Below, one piece after another: positions 1 to 9,793 of a DNA stretch of 64,000 nucleotides; the stretch's first letter is position 1, and the number at the start of each line of letters is the position of its first letter. Made by a program: the position numbers and the translations under genes. The stretch spans positions 1 to 64,000 of the forward strand of contig VCJN01000676.1 in the NCBI GenBank assembly GCA_006384855.1, in the 5' to 3' direction. The notes under the pieces were generated by a model. It was not told the origin of the DNA and searched no databases. It saw only the letters and a program-made list of their open reading frames with translations. This DNA comes from Tetraselmis striata. Its lineage: Eukaryota; Chlorophyta; Chlorodendrophyceae; Chlorodendrales; Chlorodendraceae.

Positions 1-173
1 CGGCTACTGATGACATCAGCTGCCGCTCGGTATTTTCATATATAGTCACCTCCGCAGCACACCACCTGTAATTCAGTTCTCACAATCTCTCAACCAACCA
101 GATTTCTTACGACTCCGAACACCAGTTCTTTCGTAGCGAGACCCTATTCTCAACAGGCGTCCCGTCACAATTT

Positions 174-667
174 TGCCTGTGTATACACAGGTCGATACCG
201 TAATGACCTGCGTACGTGTACACGGGTCATGTTTACTTCGGCCCGTGTACACACAGGTCGCTTTTTGTGACCCGTGTACAAGCAGGTCAAAGTAATCATG
301 ACCCGTGTACACACAGGTCACTACGGTATCGACCTGTGTATCCACGGGTCACCGATGATACCTAGAGCCCGACACGTTGTTTACACACAAAGCATCTGTG
401 AAATGGTCTGGGTGAAAACATGTACAAACAAGGCAGCGATGTTCGCACTTGGCTGGGTCATTTTCCATGACATGTGTGTACACAGGGCGATTTCAAGTGA
501 CATGTGTATACACAGGTCATGGTCAAAATGTATGTGTAAACAGGTCAATGCAAGTGACTTGTGTGTACATCGGGCATACAAGGTAATGCCATGTGTATAT
601 ACATGGCACCTAAATGCCATGTGTATACACATGGCGTTTTGACCATGACCTGTGTATACACTGGGCA
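174..667. repeat. Array of about 14 palindromic ~22-bp sites
   Basis: Palindromes built from the half-site TGACCTGTGTA (with TGACC/TGCCA variants) and its complement occur at 174-193, 204-229, 241-259, 268-289, 299-320, 330-351, 468-490, 498-519, 528-547, 554-576, 587-608, 615-636 and 646-667; degenerate ones lie near 367 and 417. Neighbouring sites are about 27-32 bases apart from start to start, leaving spacers of about 7-12 bases. Some spacers are themselves inverted relative to each other (GATACCGTAA against CTACGGTATC). ORFs on both strands here are by-products of the palindromes. Confidence 0.9.
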
Positions 668-734
668 TTTTCGTACCTGGGTCTTAACACATAGATAGAT
701 GCTGGTACAGTAAAGCAGGAGACCAAGTCATGGT

Positions 735-775
735 TTCCTGATCGCCTTCTGCAGCCAGCTAATGTAACTATATTG
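735..775 (+). repeat. Short dispersed repeat shared with 15794-15835
   Basis: The segment containing ATCGCCTTCTGC and ATGTAACTATATT recurs with few differences at 15794-15835, just outside the PAT-like retroelement. It may mark the end of a repeat family. Confidence 0.6.
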
Positions 776-1148
776 TTATATTTATTCCTGTAAGTATGTA
801 AGGAAATCCTTTAATGATATTATTACTTGTTGCTACCTGTATGGGGATACTCGTCGGCGGCGCCTCGAGTCTGTCGCGTGATGCCGAGCCCAAACGCGCC
901 GCGGCAAAATAACCTCGCGTGCTGGTACCGTTCGCGTAATTTAAGGGGTGGATTTGTTGCTGCTTGGTGATTACATGTGCTAGATAAAACAAAACATTCA
1001 AGAATTCCAAACAGAATTCCAGAAGGAAAACCAGCTACGGGCCACCAGAGACGGGGACCGCCGTGGCAGCCACCGACCAGTCATCGCCACTTGCCAGCCG
1101 CGCCGCTCCACGGAATAGGGGCGCTCTCCCAAGCACACAATCCCGGGC

Positions 1149-1441
1149 CACTCCAATAGCGGCACTAGACCGAATGTGAGGTGGAGGCGCCGACATGAAA
1201 TAAGGAGCTTCGAGAAGGTCTCGCAGCAAGGAGCGGAAGTGGGGGGGTTCAACCCAGAACATGGCGCCACATGTGGGTAACCGACGCGGGGCTCCCAGCG
1301 CCAAATCCGCCGCCAGCTCGGTCGCGTCCCCCTCCGATGTATGTAGAACCCCCCCCCCCCCCCTGGCGCAACATCCGGGGCTACTCCAATAGCACCACTA
1401 GGCCGGATGTGAGGTGGAGGCGCCGACATGAGATGAAGGGA
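1149..1441 (+). repeat. Two direct ~57-bp copies, 234 bp apart
   Basis: ACTCCAATAGC, then GGATGTGAGGTGGAGGCGC and CGACATGA, recur at 1149-1205 and 1383-1441. The second copy is preceded by a poly-C run. No coding function is evident. Confidence 0.7.
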
Positions 1442-3050
1442 GAGGGTGCTCAATGAACAGTGAACGGGGAGTTGACAGGACCAGCGACGGCATTACGTGC
1501 GACTGTTACAACGGTCAAAAGTCGCACTTAAATGATTGGCGAGCCCGAAGCTCTCGCCCCTTGGGCGGCGGGTTCGATCCGGACCCGTCTACATGAGGCG
1601 TTCGGCTCGGACGAACTGTGGCAGCGCGCACTTGACCTCGTCCTCTCCAGCTCAATCACCACCTAGACTCTACGTGTTCATGTTCGGTACGTCACCGCTT
1701 GAATGGATCGGTGAGCGGGGCCACAGCATTGGAGCTCGATCTTTGCAGCCCTACTACATGTCGACAATCAACACGCTCTTCGAAATGCACAACATCAACC
1801 GTGTCGCTTAGGAGCGAGAGCCTACACCTCGCCGCCGCGCACGTTGTGGCATGGTACTCGGGCAACGCGCATGGAAGCTGTCGCTTTGCGCGTCCCATTG
1901 CATGCCGATGTCGCCTACTCTTTCCGTTGAGCGCTCCGAGCTAATTGTTTCTGCTCCTCCCCCAAGTACCGGTACGGCATCATGGCCCTCATGGCCGCGG
2001 TCAAATGTTTTTCGCCCGGGGGCTTACTTGCGTGTCCTGCCGAGTGCGGGACTGGCACGTCGACCCTTACAACATTACCATGCATCAACAAGTAGTGCAC
2101 CGCGAGAAAGGCCGCACCGGCCGGTGCGGCCCCCGCCGGCCGACAACCCACGCGTACTGCCCTTTCCCGTGTCGGAGCACCGCCGCCGTGTTTCCCGTCT
2201 CCTGCACCACTTCATCAGCGACGTCCAGTCTGCCCCAATCGTCCATGCTGCCTTGGCCGAGACTAACTTCTAGCTAAGGAGGAGGGGCTTGAGCACACAA
2301 GAGGAAGGCCGGTAGCTTGAGTTGTTATTACACCTACTGCTCGCTATCATGGTCATAGATAGCAGGTCCTAAGAATGATCAACTCAGTCTGGGCAAGTGG
2401 ATGCAACATACTAGCAGTTGTAATCAATTTCAATTTCAATTTTAACTTCTAGGCGGTGGTCACCGCCCAAGCGAGCACTCCACTCGTGGACGCCGAGCAC
2501 AAATAGTGGACTTCCGCTACCGACGATGTCGGATTGGCTCTCTACGGCCACTCGTCTCGTCGGTGCTGCCCCCCCCCCCCCCCCCCTCTGCCGGAAGTGC
2601 TTCCTGAACCTCTCGCAGCCTTCGCAAGCGTGAATCATGTGTTGCGAACTCCATCGGAGTCCCGCTGTCCCACATCCGCCACCGGGACGGGTGCCTGAGC
2701 GCGCGACCAACTCCGACGACGACGTCGTTCTGGACTACATCGACCCCAACGTCCTCCCTTCACTTGGCGCATGGTTCTTCTTAGGCCGCATCACGGCATC
2801 GCGCCCTTTCGTAATTTCCAAGTTCAACAAGACTCCGCAGCGGTGGCCCTTCCGGTGCCCCCTACGTGACTTGGCGCTGCCCATGCTTCGTTAATATGCT
2901 GCTCTCTTCGTTCGTAAGTCAATAGAAGTATCTATATACACTCCGTACATTATGCAGAAGATATCCGAGCACATATAGTCGCCATGTATCACTAGCAATA
3001 CATTGATTAAGAGTAGAAACGACTGGAAAATAAATTGATAATGGGTGGTG

Positions 3051-4146
3051 TTATATTTGCACCCGGCCAATGGGTGCAGTCTTATTTATTGTGCCCACGG
3101 CCATTTTTTACAAATCGCCCTTAGTTCCGATATAAGTCAAATTTGTCCAAATTGGACACACATCTGCCCGCAGAGCATGCATGACTATATCGGGGTTTCG
3201 TTGTGTTGGACCTCAAGCAACCTCTCCAGCAGATGCCTACACTGCCCACTAGCGTCGGTGTCGATGTTGCCCTTGAGGCTCGGCATTGTGTTGCGAACCT
3301 GGCGCTCCTCGATGGCGACGTATGGAAAGTCAGCCGTCAGCATGCCCTCCATTTGAATGAAGGTGCACCTGCCCTTGCTCATGTAATGAGCGATATTGTT
3401 GCGTACATCGTGAGGCAGCGGGTGGTCAGGGATGATGTCTTGGCGGTCGGTTTGGAGGGCATGAGTCACTTCACCAGCATTCAGACCGGAGCACGGCCCA
3501 TGCTCCAACCCTATATATACTAACAACTGCGGTAACGACCCATGCTAGATAGGCGGCGGTTGTCACGAGCTTCTGAGCATGTGTGATCCTCAGGCGGCGT
3601 GCCGCGCCGTCGGCTCCCTTGATGTTTGCGGTGGAGTTGAGTGTGAACCCGATAGGCTTGGCGTAATATATGCGAAAGATGTTCTTTACTGTATCGCTAT
3701 CAATCGAGCCTCTTGCCAACACCTGCCCGAGCCGCAGTGGGTTGTTGACCGCCAACGTATCGAACATGGTCAACGGAACTACTCACTGCCGACGGGACGG
3801 GCGCGCTTGGCTCGCGGGGGGGGGGGGGGGGGGGGGGGGCGGGGGGTGGAGCAGAGTCTGCGGCAAGGTTCCCGACATCACGAGCGTTTTCGGCACCAGA
3901 GGGTGGGGGCGCGGGGGGCGACAGTTCGCCGTACGACAGCGCAAGTAAGTAGTGTATGTTGCTAGTCAACATGATCGTTATTATAACTGTGGCAGCGTGG
4001 TGGTGGTCGTTTAATCCTTTCATGCATGTAGCAGCGACGACCCTCGTCATCATTTTGATCATGGCGACATGTCCAAAAATCGAAATGTTCTGATTTGGAC
4101 GTGGGCGCAAATAAGAATGCACCCATTGGGTGCAAATAACATCTCC
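3051..4146. mobile_element. TIR-bounded DNA element, about 1.1 kb, probably non-autonomous or decayed
   Basis: The left end (TTATATTTGCACCC, then AATGGGTGCA, then CTTATTT and GCCCAC) is matched in reverse complement at the right end (4100-4146). The inverted ends are about 45 bp. Minus-strand ORFs at 3185-3773 fill the interior, with a poly-G run at 3819-3845. The family is uncertain. A MULE-like origin is possible from the ORF's resemblance to regulator-like DNA-binding segments, but no catalytic DDE motif is visible. Confidence 0.6.
3185..3773 (-). pseudogene. Protein-like ORF remnants inside the TIR element
   Basis: Two overlapping minus-strand ORFs in different frames (3471-3773 and 3185-3526) read as one decayed protein. 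The second contains DVRNNIAHYMSKG and FPYVAIEERQVRNTMPSL, which have the look of a compact helical DNA-binding segment near the N-terminus of MULE-type transposases. This is my impression of the family and not an alignment. The frame change means it is not an intact gene. Confidence 0.35.
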
Positions 4147-4650
4147 CTTGATAATGTACATACAAGGTAAACGGGCACTCTGTACTGCGAGCTATCTACC
4201 GAAATATTCGTACCCTTGTCGTCGCCGCGCGCCGCTGCAAGCAAACGAGCGGGAACGCGCCGGACAAAAGTCGTACAGCTCCTGCCCTGCGTGCTTACGA
4301 TGATGGTCATCGTAGGTGAGTAGTACCAACAGTCGTACCGTGGTACCAATAGTCGTGACGTGACGGCCGCGCCTGCTGGCGGCCCCGGGCTGGGCCGATG
4401 CTCCAGCAGCAGCCGTTGGTGTGTGGCCATCGTCGTCGTCGCGCAGGGCAACCTGCAGGGCGGGATCGCTGCTGAGCGTTGCAGGAGTACCCGTACCCCC
4501 CCCGCCCCCCCCACCCCCCCCTCAAACAGACGCACCAGCCGCGGGAAATTCCATCACACCTCACCCAACAGGCCTGCTACCCCTCCCCCCCCCCCTGGCC
4601 CCCCTCCCCGCCCCCCCCCCCCCCCCCGCCACCCGCAAGCGTGGCATACG

Positions 4651-7079
4651 ATGGCCGACGGGGTGGCCGAGGTGGCCGCCATGTACGCGTCGCTGTCGCT
4701 GGACGCGATCGCGCGCCCACTGTGCCCCCTGGCGGAGGGCGCCTCGATGGCGGCGACAGCGGAGGCCGCGGCGCGCCCGTTGGCGGAGGCGCTGCGCCCC
4801 GCCCTGCTGTCCGCCGGCCTGCCTGACAGCCCGCTGTACGACATCGTGGTGCCCTCCTTCGCGTTCTTCGCCTCGATCTACCTGCTCGGCCACGTCTTCT
4901 TCGCGCTGGTGGGGGTGCGGGGCGCCGAGAGGTGCCCCCCCCCCCCCCCCCCCCCCTCCCTGGCCCCCGTCCCTCTCGTGTATCAGCCATCCCGTCGCAC
5001 GCACAGCTGGCTGGCGACCCCCGGTAGCGTCAGGCATGCTATGGGCGGGACTGGGCCTGCTGCTGCCCATCCCAGCAGCCGTGCCGGTTGGTGGCGAGCC
5101 GCCCCTAGGCCACTCACCGCCGCAGTCAAGCACCCCCCGCCATTGAGCCGGGCCGGCACGCGCAAGTCAAGTAGACCCGGCGTTGCAGGAGTGACTTGCC
5201 CGACCAGACAGGCACATGCACAGAGCTGTCGAGCTGGGTGATGTGTTGACCGGCGGCTGATGGCTGCCTGCCCCCCCCCCCCCCCCCCCCCCCCCCCTCT
5301 TAGGGCACTCTTTGCCTCGTGCGTGATGTCCGTCGTCCATGGCGCGACCACCACACTGTTTTCTGGCGCAGAGGTGCCCCCCCCCCCGGCCGCACCCGCC
5401 TGCCTGCCTACCCCCTCCCCCCCTGTCTCAGTCAGTCGCCGCGCTATCAGCACCGCCCATGACGTCCTCACCCGGCCCCCTGCCCCCCTGTCTCCCACTG
5501 CTACCAGATCTGCCGCCTGCACCCCAACATCGACTACGGCATGAAGAACAACCATGAGCAGGAGGTCATCATGCAGTACTCCACGGTGAGGGGGCAGAGA
5601 GCCGTCTGCTTTGAGCACACCCTCACCTTTCCTCCCCGGTGACGCTGGACCCCCCCCCCCCCCCCTCCCAACCCTCTTGCCGCCCATCCCCGGCTAGGGC
5701 TACTTCATGGCGGACATCATCGTGTACTTGGTTCCCTACCTCTCCAGCAACGACCCGCTCTTCATCCTGCACCACTTCACCACCTCGGGGTGCGCTCCTG
5801 CTTGCCTCCGCCCCCCTCTCCATTTCCCGCTCCTTCACGGACTCCATCCACAATGCAGGCCAGCATGCCATGCTCCAGTGAAACCAGATAGTGCGGTGCG
5901 AATAGTGAGCTGATCTCGCTTACTCCCCCCCTGCTGCCACCCCTCGCCCGGCAGCTACATGATGTGGTCGTGGAAGATCGGGTACGGCTCCATCTCCAGC
6001 CTGATGCTCATGTTCCTGGGCGAGGCCACCAGCGTCTTCTTCAACCCCTGGCTCGCCTCGCGCGAGTGGCTGCGCGTCACCGGCAAGAAGAGCGTGGTGC
6101 GCCGCCGCCCCCGCCGCATGTCCGGGGCGCAGCCTTTCCCGCAGTGCCGCACCCTGGAAACTTTGCAAGCTACGCATCGTATTTCCTCGGGGCCGGGCTG
6201 GGCAGCAGCTGCAGGCGTGCGATGTGGCCATTGCGTGCACCGGCCACTAGCTGGCTGGGCATGTTGAGGGTGGTGACTTTGCAGCGCCTCGTACCGAGTT
6301 AAAGTACGGCGCGTGTTGCCTGAAGATGCCGCCAGGCATTCCTATGCGGTCACGTACTGTTCACACGCCGGTATCGCAGCATGCCGATGAGTGCACTGCA
6401 TGCGGGCGCGCAGGGTGGGCCGTTAACGATAACCACGCTTTGGGTTTGCGATGTGTTTGTATTGGTTTTTTTACCCCTAATCCCCCCCAAATCATCGAAC
6501 AAGTTCCAAATGTCTGATGTAGCACGGCATGTCCGAACCGTTCGCGGAAAGCCAGGCGCGGCTGTTGCCGCCTGCGAGCCCGATGAAATGGCACAGGGGG
6601 GCGTTGCTTTGCGCTTGTTGAGCTCTATGATGGGGGCGCCCGTCGCTTACGCCGCACCCGCCGCCCCGCCCGCGCAGCTGGCCGGCATCGTCTTCGAGAT
6701 CTTCACCTACCCGTACAGCATCCTCTTCATCGTCATCCGCGGCATCGTCGCCCCGTGGGTGGTACGGCGCGCCGGCCCGCCTGCCTGAAGGCGCGTGATT
6801 GGGCACATCGCCGAGCGCCTGGACTGTCTGGACTGTGCCATCGTGTCACTGATTTGTGGCCACTGCCTGCGTTTCGGCCATGTGCAGCTGTACGACATGT
6901 GCAGCAAGCTGCTGGCGAGCGACAGCCTGGCGGACGAGACCAAGTACATGTGGGTCACCATGATCACGCTCGCCTTCATGGGCAGCCTCATCTGGGTCAA
7001 GAAGCTCGTGCTCGGCTTCGGGAAGCACCTCTACAAGCGCATACTGGGCGGCGGCAAGCCGCGCGCGAAGACGGAGTAG
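4651..7079 (+). CDS. TLC (TRAM/LAG1/CLN8) domain membrane protein
   Basis: I infer seven exons, all with GT-AG boundaries and consistent phase: 4651-4931, 5304-5373, 5508-5585, 5698-5789, 5955-6096, 6678-6758 and 6888-7079, giving about 311 residues. The ATG at 4651 opens the first coding stretch; an in-frame ATG at 4681 is an alternative. Several hydrophobic segments are visible (e.g. FAFFASIYLLGHVFFAL, IIVYLVPYL, LMLMFLGEATSVFFNPW, IVFEIFTYPYSILFIVI and a C-terminal one). The TLC hallmarks are the stretch leading into FILHHFTTSG, with its paired His, and the FLGEATSVFFNP segment, which corresponds to the E-x-S/T-P/F-x-N motif of TMEM56-type TLC proteins. The C-terminus is lysine-rich (GGGKPRAKTE). 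TLC proteins sit in the ER or other membranes and act in lipid or sterol metabolism; which substrate applies here is unknown. Introns 1-4 hold long poly-C tracts. Confidence 0.85.
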
Positions 7080-7332
7080 AGGGCCGGGCTGCATCCCCCA
7101 TGTCACGGGGGGCGGCACGTGGTCGGGGGGGGGGGGGGGGGGGGAGCTGGATCAAGCCAAGGGCCGCATCACTGAAGTGCAAGCACCCGAGGAACGCGAT
7201 CCGCCGATCCCCAGATGCGAGTATTTAAAAGCTGCCCCGACAGCGGCTCTGAAACCGCCTCGAGCGCTCTCGAAGTACCCGTCTCCGCTCGGGAGGGTCT
7301 GCGCTCAGAAACGGATACACGCCAACATGAGA

Positions 7333-7337
7333 TGTAA
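7333..7337 (+). promoter_or_regulatory. TGTAA polyadenylation signal candidate, TLC gene
   Basis: TGTAA, the usual chlorophyte poly(A) signal, occurs about 250 bases after the TLC stop codon. Confidence 0.45.
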
Positions 7338-7430
7338 TCTCATACACCAGCCGGATCCCAACGCGGGGCCCCCTGTCGGTCACCGTACGGGGAAAACAGT
7401 GCCTGGCCTGGGTTCTGTAGGGTTGGAACA

Positions 7431-8063
7431 ATTCACAGCAGCCGCGAGGTGATCTCTCCCCACTTCTCGTTCAGTAGTTGTCTCCAGTTCCCTGACACAG
7501 TATTGTCTTATTACTCCCGGGGCACATCCTCAGTACGTCTTCCGCCGTACTGTGTATATTTGTACGTCCCAGGGGCGGCAGGTCGATGGTCGACTCAACT
7601 GAATGCTGGCTGGGCCTTTCATACGGTTTCGCGATCCACAAAGTATCAAATCGCTGTAGTGTGAAATATGCTCTCTCTCTCTCTCCATTGCCACCGCAAG
7701 CCAACCCGCGGGCTGGTGCAGTCGACGGAGCCCACCACTACAGATGCTGACAGCCAAACTGGCGACTGGCCCAGCTCGGTGGCGCTGCCGACAGCGGCGG
7801 GTGGAGTGAACGGTGGAGTGAACGATTCACAGCAGCCGCGAGGTGATCTCTCCCCACTTCTCGTTCAGTAGTTGTCTCTAGTTCCCCGACACAGTACTGC
7901 CTTATTACTCCCGTGGCACATCCTCAGTATGTCTTCCGCCCTACTGTGCATATTTGTACGTCCCAGGGGCGGCTTGTCGATGGTCGACTCAACTGAATGC
8001 TGGCTGGGCCTTTCATACGGTTTCGCGATCCACAAAATATCAAATCGCTGTAGTGTGAAATAT

Positions 8064-8123
<60 letters not shown>

Positions 8124-8238
8124 GCCACCGCAAGCCAACCCGCGGGGTGGTGCAGTCGACGGAGCTCACCACTTACGGCAGTCAAATTGGCGACTGGCGC
8201 AGCCGGTGGCGCTGTCGACTGCGGTGGGTGCAGTTGAA
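7431..8238 (+). repeat. Tandem duplication, ~394-bp unit x2
   Basis: Copy 1 (7431-7824) and copy 2 (7825-8238) both begin ATTCACAGCAGCCGCGAGG and are nearly identical. They differ mainly in the (CT)n tract, which is about 16 bases in copy 1 and about 57 in copy 2. ORFs rich in Leu-Ser or Arg-Glu here are microsatellite artefacts. Confidence 0.9.
8063..8119. repeat. (CT)n microsatellite
   Basis: Uninterrupted CT dinucleotides inside the second copy of the tandem duplication. Confidence 0.95.
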
Positions 8239-8374
8239 CGGTCACGGTCTTGCCGTGGGCGTCGTCAAATTACCAGTAGCCAGTCGTAGAGGTAGAGGTA
8301 CGGGCGACCGTGTGTCGGCCGCCTGCTGTCGGGCAATATCGGTAATACTGGAACCCCCTCCAATTCGGCTGTGT

Positions 8375-8640
8375 GAAAGTAAAGTAAAGTAAAGTTCGCC
8401 CCGGGACATCGGCCGAAGCCGCCCCAGCACTTGACCTCGTGCGCCAACTGCAGTCGTAGGTCTGGCATAGCCCATAGACCATTGCCTCATTCTAACCCCG
8501 AAGGGCTAATGCATCAACCGAGTAAACCCGGGACACGCCGGGCCGATATTGCCGAAATACATCGGCCAGGATTCGAACCCGGTACCTCTCCCACACGAGA
8601 CGGGCTGTGTGAAGTACTCTCAGTACACTGTGCAGTACAT
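8375..8640 (-). mobile_element. SINE copy 1 (tRNA-derived)
   Basis: Read on the minus strand, a tRNA-like head carries a B box GGGTTCGAATCC (8569-8580 on the plus strand). A body follows (GATGCATTAGCCC, AATGAGGCAA, GAGGTCAAGTGCTGGGGCGG), ending in GGGCGAACTTTA with (CTTTA)n units. The body and junction match the copy at 15926-16195 in opposite orientation, and a fragment lies at 54977-55015. Length and structure fit algal tRNA-related SINEs. The 5' limit is approximate, and no clear target-site duplication was identified. Confidence 0.75.
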
Positions 8641-9201
8641 ATCGTGTCGAAAATGGGATGAGGACTGTGAGACTGTCGAATAAAACTGGGTGAAAGCAAT
8701 GCAGACAACCGCACGTCGGGAGATTTTCCAGGGGCTAAAACTTAACGGAGCCGCTGCTTTAAATATAGCGACTATCTGTTACAATGAAATTCGACGGGTT
8801 GCAGTATTTACTCTGAAAATAATCGCTATATCTGCTGGTATACCGGTGCACGATCCCGACGCGCCCGGTATCGGCCGGTGAGGAACGCCGTGTCGTCCGT
8901 CCTTTTATATAGATTAAATCAAATCCAAATTAAATTCAAATCAAATCAAACTCGGAATGCGACCAATCCGCAGACGCATCCAGTACCTGGTAGCGACTAG
9001 TATGACGGTAGCATAGCGTTTGTCACGGCAAGCCCTTTCCATGCGGTGCAGCTACAGACGTGAATGGCACGGTGCCGCCGTGCCAGTGCCCAGAATGACA
9101 CACACAGAACGCACTACTGAAAAACACCGAGTGTCGCGCAGTTTTCCAGTGTGCGCATGTATGGGCCCCGACGCACTCATAAGAGTCACCCTTGTACTCA
9201 T
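8641..9201. other. Spacer, no gene seen
   Basis: It contains a low-complexity AAATC/AAATT-rich stretch (about 8915-8955) but no recognisable coding region. Confidence 0.6.
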
Positions 9202-9540
9202 AAGCATCGGAATTGGGCTTGCACGCAACCGATAAGATCATTCGCAGCAGTCGCGCTACACTTCTGTCCACATTTGACCCCTGACAGGCAGGGCAGGCTC
9301 TTGCTCGCGGTGTTCTGGCGTACACAGCGTCGGTCTTGGTACCAGTAGGAAGTTTCATAAAAGTAGCCCTTATTATTATAAGCATCGGAATTGGGCTTGC
9401 ACGCAACCGATAAGATCATTCGCAGCAGTCGCGCTACACTTCTGTCCACATTTGACCCCTGACAGGCAGGGCAGGCTCTTGCTCGCGGTGTTCTGGTGTA
9501 CACGGCGTCGGTCTTGGCACCAGTAGGGAGTGTCAGCGTA
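9202..9540 (-). repeat. Two tandem copies of a dispersed repeat family
   Basis: Copies at 9202-9378 and 9379-9550 are almost identical (AAGCATCGGAATTGGGC, GCACGCAACCGATAAGATC, GACAGGCAGGGCAGGCTC). In reverse complement they match single copies at 10196-10315, 18850-18972 and 21355-21425, where the core is CTTATAGGTTGCATGCAA. Two of these lie in SEC8 introns and one in a transporter intron. Confidence 0.8.
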
Positions 9541-9793
9541 TATAAATGCCAGAAAAGCTGCCAGACTTTTTTTAAATAACACGCCCTGCCTGAGCAGTGA
9601 GGTTCTCGAGCCCCGCAATTGAAAGCGGCCGCACCAGGACACAGAACAGCGGCACGGGTGGCGGTGGTGGTTGTTGCAGCACCCCGCTGGCAGCTACGAC
9701 ACTCCCCCGCGCGTGCCGAGAGTGCGTTGACCGGACAGAACCAGGGACGGTGTACTATGACATAGCGAGTTGGCTAGCGGGCGGGGTTCAAGT

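Larger units (their letters stand above)
668..3050. other. Region without a convincing gene
   Basis: Several overlapping ORFs of 60-150 codons occur, but none shows a recognisable domain and all are interrupted. A plus-strand stretch around 1560-2280 reads as protein-like pieces separated by stops and may be a decayed transposon ORF, but I cannot assign it. Poly-C runs lie at about 1350 and 2570. Confidence 0.5.

Noticed and set aside
174..667. CRISPR-like regular spacing of repeats
   Set aside because: The repeats are full palindromes, vary in sequence, have spacers of only about 7-12 bp, and lie in a eukaryotic genome with no cas genes.
73..668. ORFs of 90-122 codons on both strands
   Set aside because: They repeat VYTGH/CIHM-type units because the underlying DNA is a palindromic array; both strands give the same kind of peptide.
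4360..4650. Longer N-terminus for the TLC protein (upstream open frame)
   Set aside because: The upstream part is Pro/Arg-rich translation of poly-C tracts with no ATG context better than 4651.
7865..8245. ORFs rich in Ser-Leu or Arg-Glu repeats
   Set aside because: They are translations of the (CT)n microsatellite in different frames.
8569..8580. tRNA gene from the GGTTCGAATCC box
   Set aside because: No cloverleaf can be completed; the box belongs to a SINE head.
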